Origin: Hypericibacter sp050729195
Lineage (GTDB): Bacteria > Pseudomonadota > Alphaproteobacteria > Dongiales > Dongiaceae
Direction: 5' to 3'
Assembly: GCF_050729195.1 (NCBI RefSeq)
Contig: NZ_JBOHKS010000211.1
Location: 1 to 40,206, forward strand
DNA: 40,206 nucleotides
In this document: positions 17,244-27,981 of the stretch, piece by piece
How positions within the stretch are numbered: position 1 is the first letter of the stretch
Layout: each line of letters opens with the position of its first letter
Program-made: the position numbers and the translations under genes
Notes under the pieces: generated by a model
The model's input: only the letters and a program-made list of their open reading frames with translations
What the model was told of the DNA's origin: nothing
The model's database searches: none

Positions 17244-18257
17244 ATGAGCAGCGTGGAATCGATCACCATCGGGCATGACGAGGCGGAGCAACGGCTCGAC
17301 CGCTGGTTCAAGCGCCGCTTTCCCGAGCTGACCCATGGCCGGCTGGAGAAGCTGCTGCGCACCGGCCAGGTGCGGGTCGATGGCAAGCGCATCAAGGCCA
17401 ACCATCGCCTCGAGCCGGGTCAGACCGTTCGCGTTCCCCCGCTGACCGCGGCACCGAGCGGCGAGGCGCCGCCGGCCGAGCGGACGGAAGCGAGGTCCCG
17501 CAAGTCCGATCTCGCTTCGGCGAGGCTGGGAGAGGAACTGCGCCGCCGGATCCTGCATCGCGACGATTGGCTGATCGTGATCGACAAGCCGGCCGGGCTT
17601 GCGGTGCAGGGCGGTACGGAGACCACCGTGCATCTCGATGGCGCGCTCGACGAGTTGCGCTTCGGCAGCGACGAGCGACCGCGTCTGGTCCATCGTCTCG
17701 ACAAGGACACGAGCGGCGTGCTGGTGCTGGCTCGCACCGCGCGCGCCGCGGCCAAGCTTTCGGAGTTGTTTCGCGGGCGCGAGGTCCACAAGCTCTATTG
17801 GGCGGCGGTCATCGGCTCGCCGCAGCCGCTATCGGGCCGCATCGATCTCGCCTTGTCGAAACAGCCCGGCCAGAGCGGCGAGCGGGTTCGTCCCGACCGG
17901 GAGGAAGGCCAGCGCGCCATCACCTATTACCGGACGGTCGAGCATATCGGCCGCAAGGCGGCCTGGCTGGCCCTGCGGCCGGAGACCGGACGCACCCATC
18001 AATTGCGCGCGCATTGCGCCGCCCTGGGCACGCCGATCCTGGGCGACGGCAAATATGGTGGGGCGGGGGCCTTCCTGCCGGGGAAGGAGGTCTCGCGCCA
18101 ACTCCATCTCCATGCGCGCGCCCTCGAATTGCCGCATCCGGCGGGCAAGACCCTGCGGGTCAGCGCGCCCTTGCCGCCGCATATGGTCGCGACCTGGAAG
18201 TTCCTGGGCTTCTCCGTTTCCTCGGGGCCGGCGAACCGCGAGGAGTTCGAGTTCTAA
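17244..18257 (+). CDS. rluC: RluC/RluD-family 23S rRNA pseudouridine synthase
   Basis: Isomerises specific uridines in RNA to pseudouridine. The 337-residue product has an N-terminal S4 RNA-binding domain (about 15-70: RLDRWFKRRFPELTHGRLEK) and a catalytic RluA-type domain. The catalytic Asp is D153 in HRLDKDTSG, and GRTHQLRAH and PILGDGKYGG are further signatures. The domain layout and S4 domain favour RluC (positions 955/2504/2580 in E. coli) over RluA, which has no S4 domain. RluD cannot be excluded by eye. Confidence 0.9.
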   Translation: MSSVESITIGHDEAEQRLDRWFKRRFPELTHGRLEKLLRTGQVRVDGKRIKANHRLEPGQTVRVPPLTAAPSGEAPPAERTEARSRKSDLASARLGEELRRRILHRDDWLIVIDKPAGLAVQGGTETTVHLDGALDELRFGSDERPRLVHRLDKDTSGVLVLARTARAAAKLSELFRGREVHKLYWAAVIGSPQPLSGRIDLALSKQPGQSGERVRPDREEGQRAITYYRTVEHIGRKAAWLALRPETGRTHQLRAHCAALGTPILGDGKYGGAGAFLPGKEVSRQLHLHARALELPHPAGKTLRVSAPLPPHMVATWKFLGFSVSSGPANREEFEF

Positions 18258-18264
18258 ATTGGTG

Positions 18265-18939
18265 ATGTCGCATCGCTTCAAACTGATCATGTTCGACTGC
18301 GACGGCACGCTCGTGGACAGTCAGCACGCGATCGTCGCGGCGATGGCCTCGGCCTGGCGCTCGCTAGAATTGCGCGAGCCCGAGCCGGCGGCGGTGCGCC
18401 GTGTGGTCGGCCTGACCCTGGAGACAGCAATCGCGGCACTCCAACCCGATGCCGACGAGCAGATGTTGGCGGGGCTCGCAGCGGCCTTCCGGCGCGAAGC
18501 CGTGGCGGCGCGACAAAAGGACAGCTATCGCGAGCCGCTCTTTCCCGGAATTCTCGAGGCGATCGAAGCGATCGCCGGCCCGGATGTGGTGTTCGGAATC
18601 GCCACGGGCAAGAATTTGCGCGGGCTGCGCCATACGCTGGAGGCTCACGGCCTGACGAAGCGTTTTGTCACCCTGCAGACCGCTGATCGGGCGCCCAGTA
18701 AACCGCACCCCGCCATGCTGCATCAGGCCATGGCGGAAATTGGTGTCGATCCGGCCTCGACAGTGCTGATCGGAGACACCAGTTTCGACATGGAAATGGC
18801 CTATAATGCGGGTACGGCTGGTATCGGCGCCGGTTGGGGCTATCATGAGCCCGCGGACCTTGCCCGCGCCGGCGCCGGCCGGGTCATTTTGCGGCCGGAA
18901 GAATTGCCCACGGCACTCGCCAATTACGGGGAACGGTGA
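18265..18939 (+). CDS. HAD-family hydrolase, phosphoglycolate phosphatase-like
   Basis: Encodes 224 residues from ATG 18265 (MSHRFKLIMFDCDGTLVDS); GTG 18262 directly upstream is an alternative. Motif I DCDGT has the nucleophile D11 and acid D13. A helical cap follows, then motif II around GIATGK, the lysine in SKPHPAML, and motif IV GDTSFDMEMAYNAG. It resembles Gph and other small-phosphate phosphatases, but the substrate cannot be assigned. It starts 7 bp after the pseudouridine synthase gene, a pairing common in alphaproteobacteria. Confidence 0.88.
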   Translation: MSHRFKLIMFDCDGTLVDSQHAIVAAMASAWRSLELREPEPAAVRRVVGLTLETAIAALQPDADEQMLAGLAAAFRREAVAARQKDSYREPLFPGILEAIEAIAGPDVVFGIATGKNLRGLRHTLEAHGLTKRFVTLQTADRAPSKPHPAMLHQAMAEIGVDPASTVLIGDTSFDMEMAYNAGTAGIGAGWGYHEPADLARAGAGRVILRPEELPTALANYGER

Positions 18940-18942
18940 TTT

Positions 18943-21066
18943 ATGCGTCTCAAATACGTGCTGATCGGTCTGGTCGTTCTGGTGGTGGCTGTCGTGGTGG
19001 CGGGCATCGCCATCCTGAAGTCGCAGGATTTCAACCAGTACAAAGCTCTCATCGCCGAGAAGGTGAAGGAGGCCACGGGACGCGATCTCACGCTCGCGGG
19101 CGATGTCGATCTGGTGATCTCGTGGAACCCGGCACTGGCGGTCAATGACGTCACCTTCTCCAATGCGCCCTGGGGCTCGCGCCCCGAGCTGATCAAGATG
19201 AAGCGGCTCGAGGCCGAGGTCCGGCTGATCCCTCTCTTGAGCGGCAATGTCGAGGTGAACCGGATCGTCCTCAAGGGCGCGGACATCCTGCTCGAGACGA
19301 ACGACAAAGGTCAGGGTAATTGGGTATTCACGCCCGCGACCCCATCGACGACGACCACAACGACGACAACCACCAGCACGACGAGCTCCAGTGCCGGCCC
19401 GGCGACGCTGCCTGTCGTGCACAACATCCGGATCGAGGACTCGCAGGTTCTCTGGACCGATGGTGTCACCAAACAGACCAAGACCATCGCCATCAAGTCG
19501 TTCACGGCCGAGGCCGACAGCGCTTCCAGTCCGATCCAGATCGCGCTCGACGGCAGCTATAACGGCAACCCCATCACCGCCAAGGGCATGATCGGCGCGG
19601 TGGGCGCGCTGCTCGCCAACCAGGCCTTCCCGATCGACGTCACGGTCGAAGCGGGCGGCGCCAAGATCGCGCTCAAGGGCGCGGTGGCGAAGCCGATGAC
19701 GGCCGAAGGTGTCGCGGTCGCGCTGGCGGTCGAAGGCAAGAGCCTCGCCGACCTCAATGCCATTTCGGGCGCGACCCTGCCGCCCCTGGGCCCCTACAGC
19801 GTCGCCGGCAATCTCTCGAACCCCAGCGGCGTCTATAAGGTCGAGCAGCTCCAGCTCAAGATGGGCACGAGCAGCATGACCGGCGACGCCAGCGTGGCGA
19901 TGGGCGGCAAGAAGCCGAACATCACCGCCAACCTTGCCGCGGCGATGATCGATCTGAAGGATTTCGGCGTGAAGCCGGCCGAGGGCGGTGGCGGCTCCAC
20001 CACGACCACGACGAGTTCCGGAGCGGCGAACGATGGCCGTGTCTTCCCGGCCGACCCGCTGCCCTTCGACGGGCTCGGCGCGGCCGATGCCAACATCCAT
20101 CTGACCGCGCAGAAATTCATCAAGGATCCGGTGACGCTGGAGAATCTGGCGCTCGACATGGCGCTGCAGGACAGCAAGCTCACCATCAAAAATTTCCAGA
20201 GCGGGCTGGGCGGCGGCAATTTCGCGATCTCGGCCGTGATCGACGGGGCCAAGACGCCGGCTCCCGTGGCACTCAAGATCAACGCCAAGCAGGTCGAGGT
20301 GGGGACCCTGCTGCAGACGCTCTCGATCAGCGACGTGCTGACGGGCGGCAAGGCCGATCTCGATCTCGACGTGGCCGGCGCCGGCAACTCGGTGCGCGAG
20401 ATCATGGCGGGCCTCAATGGCAACACCAACTTCTCCATGGGCGAAGGCCATATCAATAACGAGTTTGCCAAGATCCTGCTGTCCGACCTGTTCCAGCTGA
20501 TTGCGACGGGCGGCAGTGGCAACAGCACCAATCTCAATTGCTTCGTCAGCAAGTTCGACATCAAGAAGGGCCTCGCCACCAGCACCGGACTGGTGCTCGA
20601 CACCAATGGCGCCAGCATCGTCGGCAGCGGCGATATCAATCTGGCGACCGAGAAGCTCAAGCTGCATATCGATCCGCGCGCCAAGCAGACCAACCTCGCC
20701 AATCTCGCGATCCCGATCAATATCGGCGGGACCATGGCCAATCCGAGCGTGACGCCCGATGCGGCGGCCCTGGCGCAGGGCATTGCCGGGGCGGCGGTCG
20801 GTGCGGCCTCCAGCGGTGGCGACATCCTGGGGGCGCTCGCGGGCGTCACCGGCACGGGCGGCAGCGGGGGCACGAGCAGCACGACCACGAGCGCCAGCAG
20901 CGGGGGCGGCAATCCCTGCGTGACGGCCCTGAATGGCGGGAGCGGCGCTTCCACGACGGGCACAACGGCGCCTGCGCAACCCACGAGCTCGGGCCAGAAG
21001 GTACTCGACGATGCCGGCAAGACGCTCCAGGATACCGGCAACGCATTGAAGAACCTGCTGCCCTGA
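18943..21066 (+). CDS. AsmA-family membrane-anchored protein
   Basis: Encodes 707 residues. An N-terminal transmembrane anchor (about 5-25) is followed by the AsmA signature region (SQDFNQYKALIAEKVKEATGRDLTL...). The C-terminal AsmA domain includes NTNFSMGEGHINN and GSGDINLATEKLKLHIDPRAK. The body is predicted to sit in the periplasm. AsmA-like proteins are implicated in outer-membrane biogenesis and in lipid transport between membranes. Low-complexity Thr/Ser-rich linkers occur near 136-150, 347-357 and 645-690, separating the folded parts. It starts 3 bp after the HAD gene and ends 22 bp before the ATP12 gene. Confidence 0.88.
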   Translation: MRLKYVLIGLVVLVVAVVVAGIAILKSQDFNQYKALIAEKVKEATGRDLTLAGDVDLVISWNPALAVNDVTFSNAPWGSRPELIKMKRLEAEVRLIPLLSGNVEVNRIVLKGADILLETNDKGQGNWVFTPATPSTTTTTTTTTSTTSSSAGPATLPVVHNIRIEDSQVLWTDGVTKQTKTIAIKSFTAEADSASSPIQIALDGSYNGNPITAKGMIGAVGALLANQAFPIDVTVEAGGAKIALKGAVAKPMTAEGVAVALAVEGKSLADLNAISGATLPPLGPYSVAGNLSNPSGVYKVEQLQLKMGTSSMTGDASVAMGGKKPNITANLAAAMIDLKDFGVKPAEGGGGSTTTTTSSGAANDGRVFPADPLPFDGLGAADANIHLTAQKFIKDPVTLENLALDMALQDSKLTIKNFQSGLGGGNFAISAVIDGAKTPAPVALKINAKQVEVGTLLQTLSISDVLTGGKADLDLDVAGAGNSVREIMAGLNGNTNFSMGEGHINNEFAKILLSDLFQLIATGGSGNSTNLNCFVSKFDIKKGLATSTGLVLDTNGASIVGSGDINLATEKLKLHIDPRAKQTNLANLAIPINIGGTMANPSVTPDAAALAQGIAGAAVGAASSGGDILGALAGVTGTGGSGGTSSTTTSASSGGGNPCVTALNGGSGASTTGTTAPAQPTSSGQKVLDDAGKTLQDTGNALKNLLP
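19348..19392 (+). repeat. Thr-codon low-complexity tract within the AsmA-family gene
   Basis: Fifteen codons encode nine Thr, Ser, two Thr and three Ser (residues 136-150), mostly ACG/ACC/ACA. Such ACN repeats can change length by slippage, and the linker would be a potential glycosylation or proteolysis site. Similar shorter Thr/Ser/Gly runs recur later in the gene. Confidence 0.8.
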
Positions 21067-21088
21067 GGGGCGGGCTCGCCCGGCTGGG

Positions 21089-21784
21089 ATGAAGCGGTTC
21101 TATCAGACGGCCTCCGCGCGGGCGGAGGCAGGCGGCTTTGGCGTGGCGCTCGACGGCAAGCCGATGCGCAGTCCCGCGGCCAAGCCCTTCCTGCTGCCGA
21201 CCTCGTCATTGGCGCAAGCCGTCGCTGCCGAATGGCAGGCGCAAGGCGACCGGATCAAGCCGGCCAGCATGCCGCTCATGCAGCTCGCGGCCACCGCGAT
21301 CGACAGGGTGGCCGAGGCGCCCCAGGCGACCGCGGCGAACGTCGCCGGCTTCGCCGCGACCGATCTGCTCTGCTACCGGGCGGAGGTCCCCACAAGCCTG
21401 GTCGAGCGTCAGGAGCAGCTCTGGCAGCCCCTGGTCGATTGGGCGCGGCTCCATTACGACGCGCCCCTGCTGGTGGTGACCGGCGTCATGCCGCGGCCCC
21501 AGCCGCCGGAGGCGCTGCGTGCCATCGAGGCCGCGGTCGCCGCCCTCGATCCCTTCCGCCTGACGGCCCTCGCCTCGGCGACCGGGGCCGCCGGCTCGGT
21601 CATTCTGGGCCTGGCTTTGCTGGAGGGGCGGCTTTCGGGGACAGAGGTTTATGACCTCTCCCTGCTGGACGAGACCTACCAGATCGAGCGCTGGGGCGTG
21701 GACCCCGAGGCTGCCCGGCGCCAGGCCGATCTCAAGACCGAAATTGAAGCGGCAGAGCGGTTTCTGGCCCTTCTTTCAGCGTGA
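21089..21784 (+). CDS. ATP12-family F1-ATPase assembly chaperone
   Basis: Encodes 231 residues with the ATP12 pattern: MKRFYQTA at the start, GVALDGKPMRSP, the central ATDLLCYRAE and the later DETYQIERWGVDPEA. In mitochondria ATP12 binds the free F1 alpha subunit before assembly. The family is shared by eukaryotes and alphaproteobacteria, supporting the taxonomic reading of this window. Its ATPase target genes are not in view. It follows the AsmA-family gene; in relatives it commonly follows the RluC-HAD pair directly. Confidence 0.92.
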   Translation: MKRFYQTASARAEAGGFGVALDGKPMRSPAAKPFLLPTSSLAQAVAAEWQAQGDRIKPASMPLMQLAATAIDRVAEAPQATAANVAGFAATDLLCYRAEVPTSLVERQEQLWQPLVDWARLHYDAPLLVVTGVMPRPQPPEALRAIEAAVAALDPFRLTALASATGAAGSVILGLALLEGRLSGTEVYDLSLLDETYQIERWGVDPEAARRQADLKTEIEAAERFLALLSA

Positions 21785-21844
21785 AAATCTGGCTTCATTT
21801 TGGCGTCGGATTGGTGCTATCTCGACGGCCAGTCGCCTGGGGAA

Positions 21845-21862
21845 CTGTCATAAAACTGTAAT
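21845..21862 (+). promoter_or_regulatory. Pho-box-like element upstream of pccB
   Basis: CTGTCAT (21845-21851), AAAA, CTGTAAT (21856-21862) matches the PhoB consensus of two CTGTCAT repeats spaced by 4 AT-rich bases, with a single mismatch. It sits 33 bp before the pccB start, in an AT-rich patch unusual for this genome. A possible earlier promoter is TTGGCG (21800-21805) with GCTATC (21816-21821), weakly supported. PhoB control of pccB is an inference from the motif only. Confidence 0.5.
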
Positions 21863-21895
21863 AATTAAACCCCTGACCGTTGGAACCGCCATCCC

Positions 21896-23428
<1,533 letters not shown>

Positions 23429-23459
23429 ACCGGTCAAAGGCCGGAGAGGGCTGTCGGCA

Positions 23460-24218
23460 ATGTCCTTGAGCGAAGACGTCAGGCGATTTCCCTATTGGTA
23501 TCACCGGATCGAACTTCCGGATGGCGTCGTCACTCCCGGCTGGGCGCCGATTGATCCGGCCGCTTACCGGGTTCCCAAGGATCTGACCGGCAAGCGGGTT
23601 CTCGATGTCGGTGCCTGGGACGGGTATTGGACCTTCGAGGCCTTGAAACGCGGCGCTCGCGAGGCGGTGGCGATCGACGATTTCTCCGATCAACTGGGTA
23701 CCTTGAAAAAGAACGATCGGCAGGCTTGGGCGACCTTCGATTTCTGCCGGGACGCGCTCGGCTATGACGACGCTCGGTGCAACCGCCGGGAAATGTCCGT
23801 CTATGACGTGACCGAAGCGCGGATGGGCCGGTTCGACGTGGTGTTCTTTTTCGGCACGCTCTACCATCTTCGCCATCCATTGTTGGCCTTGGATCGTCTG
23901 GCGGCGGTGACCGACGAGCTGCTCTGCGTCGAGACGGCCATCCTTGACGACAACAGCGTCTATCGCGGCGGCCTGGGCAACGGTTATTCCGGTTCCGAGG
24001 TCGTCATGGAGTTCTATCCCGGCAACGAGTACGGCTCCAACGACACCAACTGGTGGGTGCCGAATCTCAACTGCCTTATGCGCATGGTCTTCGCCGCGGG
24101 GTTTCCTCATGCGACCGGTTGGAAGCTGATGGAAGCGCCCAAGCAGGTTCCCGACTGCCGCGGCTTTGCGCAGGGCAGAAGGCAATCAGTTTCACCCGCC
24201 GACAGCAAATCGCATTGA
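23460..24218 (+). CDS. SAM-dependent methyltransferase, CmoB/DUF1698-like
   Basis: Encodes 252 residues with a class I methyltransferase fold. Motif I is VLDVGAWDGYW at 47-57 with an acidic residue after it (VAIDDF). The post-motif FDVVFFFGTLYHLRHPL resembles CmoB and related enzymes, and NDTNWWVPN is typical of the DUF1698 group. CmoB carboxymethylates tRNA uridine-34 with carboxy-SAM. The smaller DUF1698 relatives have varied or unknown substrates, so none is assigned. It lies 31 bp after pccB and 10 bp before pccA on the same strand, and its codon use appears slightly less GC-rich than the neighbours. Confidence 0.8.
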   Translation: MSLSEDVRRFPYWYHRIELPDGVVTPGWAPIDPAAYRVPKDLTGKRVLDVGAWDGYWTFEALKRGAREAVAIDDFSDQLGTLKKNDRQAWATFDFCRDALGYDDARCNRREMSVYDVTEARMGRFDVVFFFGTLYHLRHPLLALDRLAAVTDELLCVETAILDDNSVYRGGLGNGYSGSEVVMEFYPGNEYGSNDTNWWVPNLNCLMRMVFAAGFPHATGWKLMEAPKQVPDCRGFAQGRRQSVSPADSKSH

Positions 24219-24228
24219 GTCATCAATA

Positions 24229-26210
<1,982 letters not shown>

Positions 26211-26214
<4 letters not shown>

Positions 26215-26486
26215 GCGCGCGACGCATCGTCATCTCGGGCAAGGTCCAGGGCGTCTGGTATCGCGCCTGGACCATGAGCGAAGCCAACAAGCGCGGCCTC
26301 AAGGGTTGGGTCCGCAATCTCTCGACCGGCGAGGTCGAGGCCCTGTTCGCAGGTCCGGTCACGCGGATCGAGGAGATGGTCGATCTCTGCCGCCAGGGCC
26401 CGCCCTTGGCCAAGGTCAGCGGCATCGAAAGCTTCGACGCCGACGAGCCGGCGGAGAATGGTTTCCATCAGTGGCCGGATGCGTAA
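26211..26486 (+). CDS. acyP: Acylphosphatase
   Basis: Encodes 91 residues, the normal size. The signature GKVQGVWYRAWT contains the catalytic R18, and GWVRNLSTGEVEALFAG holds N36, the two active-site residues. The enzyme hydrolyses carboxyl-phosphate bonds such as in acetyl or carbamoyl phosphate. The ATGA overlap with pccA implies translational coupling, a pairing seen in various alphaproteobacteria. The physiological substrate is unknown. Confidence 0.93.
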
Positions 26487-26660
26487 CAATCGGCCGCGGC
26501 TGTCATCGTCAATGATCAGAGAATCGCTAAAATAAATCCTCGCCCTGACCTATGCCGGTCCGGAGCACGGGATACAGGAAGTCGAGAATATTTCGTTCTC
26601 CAGATGCCATTCTTCCTCGATTCTCAGCAGAGACGACGTCCGGTCTGGAAAGGATCCGAT

Positions 26661-26858
26661 ATGTTTGGCTGGCTCGTTCGAATTGTCATGTCGCTGGCGG
26701 CAGTCATCACGGGCTGGTTTGTGGTGAACGATTCCCCCAGTTTCGGCATCGTCCAAATGGCGGTCTCGCTCCTGCTGATCGTCCTTTTTGTCGCCATCAT
26801 GGTGTTCTGGCCGTGGATCATGTCCAGGTTCGGATATAAGCGCGAGCCGGAGAACTGA
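26661..26858 (+). CDS. Small two-helix membrane protein of unknown function
   Basis: I chose ATG 26661 because AAAGGA (26649-26654) is ideally placed 6 nt upstream; an upstream in-frame ATG at 26604 has no such site. The 65-residue product has two predicted transmembrane helices (about 3-21 and 29-53) joined by NDSPSFG, and a short charged C-tail SRFGYKREPEN, so both ends may face the cytoplasm. I do not recognise a family. It lies 174 bp after the acylphosphatase gene and converges on lipB. Confidence 0.6.
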   Translation: MFGWLVRIVMSLAAVITGWFVVNDSPSFGIVQMAVSLLLIVLFVAIMVFWPWIMSRFGYKREPEN

Positions 26859-26861
26859 TGG

Positions 26862-26891
26862 CGTTCTCGAGAACGGAGGAGGGCCTCCGTT
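26862..26891. terminator. Possible GC-rich transcription stop between convergent genes
   Basis: A hairpin AACGGAGG (26872-26879) / CCTCCGTT (26884-26891) with loop AGGG overlaps a 14-bp perfect palindrome CGTTCTCGAGAACG (26862-26875). It lies between the end of the small membrane protein gene and the end of lipB (minus strand). No T-run follows on either strand, so its strength as a terminator is doubtful. Confidence 0.4.
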
Positions 26892-26897
26892 GCGGTC

Positions 26898-27602
26898 TTA
26901 CGTCACCGCAGACACTTTCCCAAATACCTCCTCGAACGCGCCCTTGAGGGCCATGTCGAGTTCGGGCATCGCGATCAGGATGCCTTCGCGCACCAGCGAG
27001 GTGACGCCGTAGGGCGACACACCGCCGCCCTGGATGCCGCAGGGCACGATGCCGGAGAAATGGGCCAGGTCGGGATCGAGGTTGATGGCGATCCCGTGAT
27101 AGGTGACGCCGCGCCGGACCCGGATGCCCAGCGCCGCGATCTTGTCCTCCATGCCGCTGGGCTTTGCGATCCAGATGCCGACCCGGCCCTCGCGGCGCTC
27201 GCCCTTCAGGTTGAAGCGGGCGAGGGTGCGGATGATCCATTCCTCGAGGTCGCCCACGAAGCGGCGGAGATCGCCGCCCCGGGCCGCGACCGAGAGCATG
27301 GTGTAGGCCACCCGCTGGCCGGGCCCGTGATAGGTGAATTGCCCGCCGCGGCCGCTCTCGAACACGGGGAACCGGCCGGGTTCCAGCAGATCGCCGGCCC
27401 GGGCACTGGTGCCGGCGGTATAGAGCGGCGGGTGCTCCACCAGCCAGACAAGCTCCGGCGCCTCGCCGCGCGCAATGGCGGCCACCCGGACCTCCATGGC
27501 CGCCACGGCCTCGGGATAGGGGGTCAGCGCGTCGTTGACCCGCCATTCCACGGGGGCCGCCGGAGGGGCTTTGGCCAGGGTTTCGGTGACGCTTTCGGAC
27601 AG
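26898..27602 (-). CDS. lipB: Octanoyl-[acyl carrier protein]:protein octanoyltransferase
   Basis: Transfers octanoate from acyl carrier protein to lipoyl-dependent proteins. With a CTG start (complement of 27600-27602) the product is 234 residues. It has RGGQFTYHGPGQ (85-96), K154 in EDKIAALGI and the catalytic C188 in FSGIVPCGI. The CTG has a perfect AGGAGG 8 nt upstream. Other starts are TTG at 27650 (adding 16 residues) and GTG at 27551 (removing 17, without a ribosome-binding site). The frame stays open further upstream, but that would run across the tRNA. Lipoylated enzymes support acyl-CoA metabolism. Confidence 0.92.
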   Translation of the reverse strand: MSESVTETLAKAPPAAPVEWRVNDALTPYPEAVAAMEVRVAAIARGEAPELVWLVEHPPLYTAGTSARAGDLLEPGRFPVFESGRGGQFTYHGPGQRVAYTMLSVAARGGDLRRFVGDLEEWIIRTLARFNLKGERREGRVGIWIAKPSGMEDKIAALGIRVRRGVTYHGIAINLDPDLAHFSGIVPCGIQGGGVSPYGVTSLVREGILIAMPELDMALKGAFEEVFGKVSAVT

Positions 27603-27651
27603 GGGTTTATCCTCCTGGATTTCCGCGGCTTTGGGCCGCCGCCGGTTCAAC

Positions 27652-27678
27652 TTGATCGCGGTCCCTCGATTTGCTATT
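27652..27678 (+). promoter_or_regulatory. Candidate promoter for tRNA-Leu
   Basis: TTGATC (27652-27657) and GCTATT (27673-27678) with 15-bp spacing lie 37 bp before the tRNA. Both boxes are weak, and the spacing is short for E. coli but within the range seen in alphaproteobacterial housekeeping promoters, whose -10 consensus begins GCTA. Confidence 0.3.
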
Positions 27679-27715
27679 CCCCCGCTGCCACGGATGGCAA
27701 GCCCATCCCTGACAT

Positions 27716-27800
27716 GCGGTCGTGGCGGAACTGGTAGACGCGCAGCGTTGAGGTCGCTGTGGGGCAACCCGTGGAAGTTCGAGTCTTCTCGACCGCACCA
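27716..27800 (+). tRNA. tRNA-Leu (anticodon GAG)
   Basis: An 85-nt class II cloverleaf. The acceptor GCGGTCG pairs with CGACCGC, followed by discriminator A and encoded CCA (27798-27800). The D arm is GCG...CGC with GGTAGA. The anticodon stem CAGCG/CGCTG holds loop TTGAGGT, with GAG at 27750-27752, reading CUC and CUU. There is a long variable arm, and a T arm GGAAG-TTCGAGT-CTTCT. The long variable arm and loop agree with leucine. Confidence 0.96.
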
Positions 27801-27812
27801 ATGCCTGCCTGG

Positions 27813-27838
27813 AGCCCGCCGGTAACCCCGCGCGGGCT
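27813..27838 (+). terminator. Possible terminator after tRNA-Leu
   Basis: AGCCCGC (27813-27819) pairs with GCGGGCT (27832-27838), followed by TCGGCGTTTCT. The 7-bp stem lies 12 nt past the tRNA CCA end, but the T-run is broken, so termination would be partial at best. Confidence 0.45.
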
Positions 27839-27912
27839 TCGGCGTTTCTGGGCCTGGCGTTTGGCGGCTTCCGACCTTCATTTGGGGTCTGCCAGACCTG
27901 ACGTAAACCCCG

Positions 27913-27941
27913 GTGGCAGCACAACAATCGCTGGCTATACT
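27913..27941 (+). promoter_or_regulatory. Promoter candidate for maeB
   Basis: GTGGCA (27913-27918), a 17-bp spacer and TATACT (27936-27941), set in GGCTATACTCC. It is 40 bp upstream of the maeB start. The -10 box is 5 of 6 and the -35 box 4 of 6 against consensus. Confidence 0.55.
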
Positions 27942-27981
27942 CCCGGGCCGGTTTCACCACTGTCGGGCCCAAGAATTCCCC

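Noticed and set aside
15867..17789. Long minus-strand open frame opposite rarA and the pseudouridine synthase
   Set aside because: It is antisense to two well-supported genes and has the same Arg/His-rich composition as other shadows.
18364..20979. Long minus-strand open frame opposite the HAD and AsmA-family genes
   Set aside because: It crosses two real genes, has a biased composition and no ribosome-binding site or recognisable motif. It is a mirror effect of high GC at third positions.
27913..27930. Possible sigma54 promoter (TGGCAG...) before maeB
   Set aside because: The required TTGC-type -12 element is missing at the right distance; TATACT with a 17-bp spacer explains the region better.
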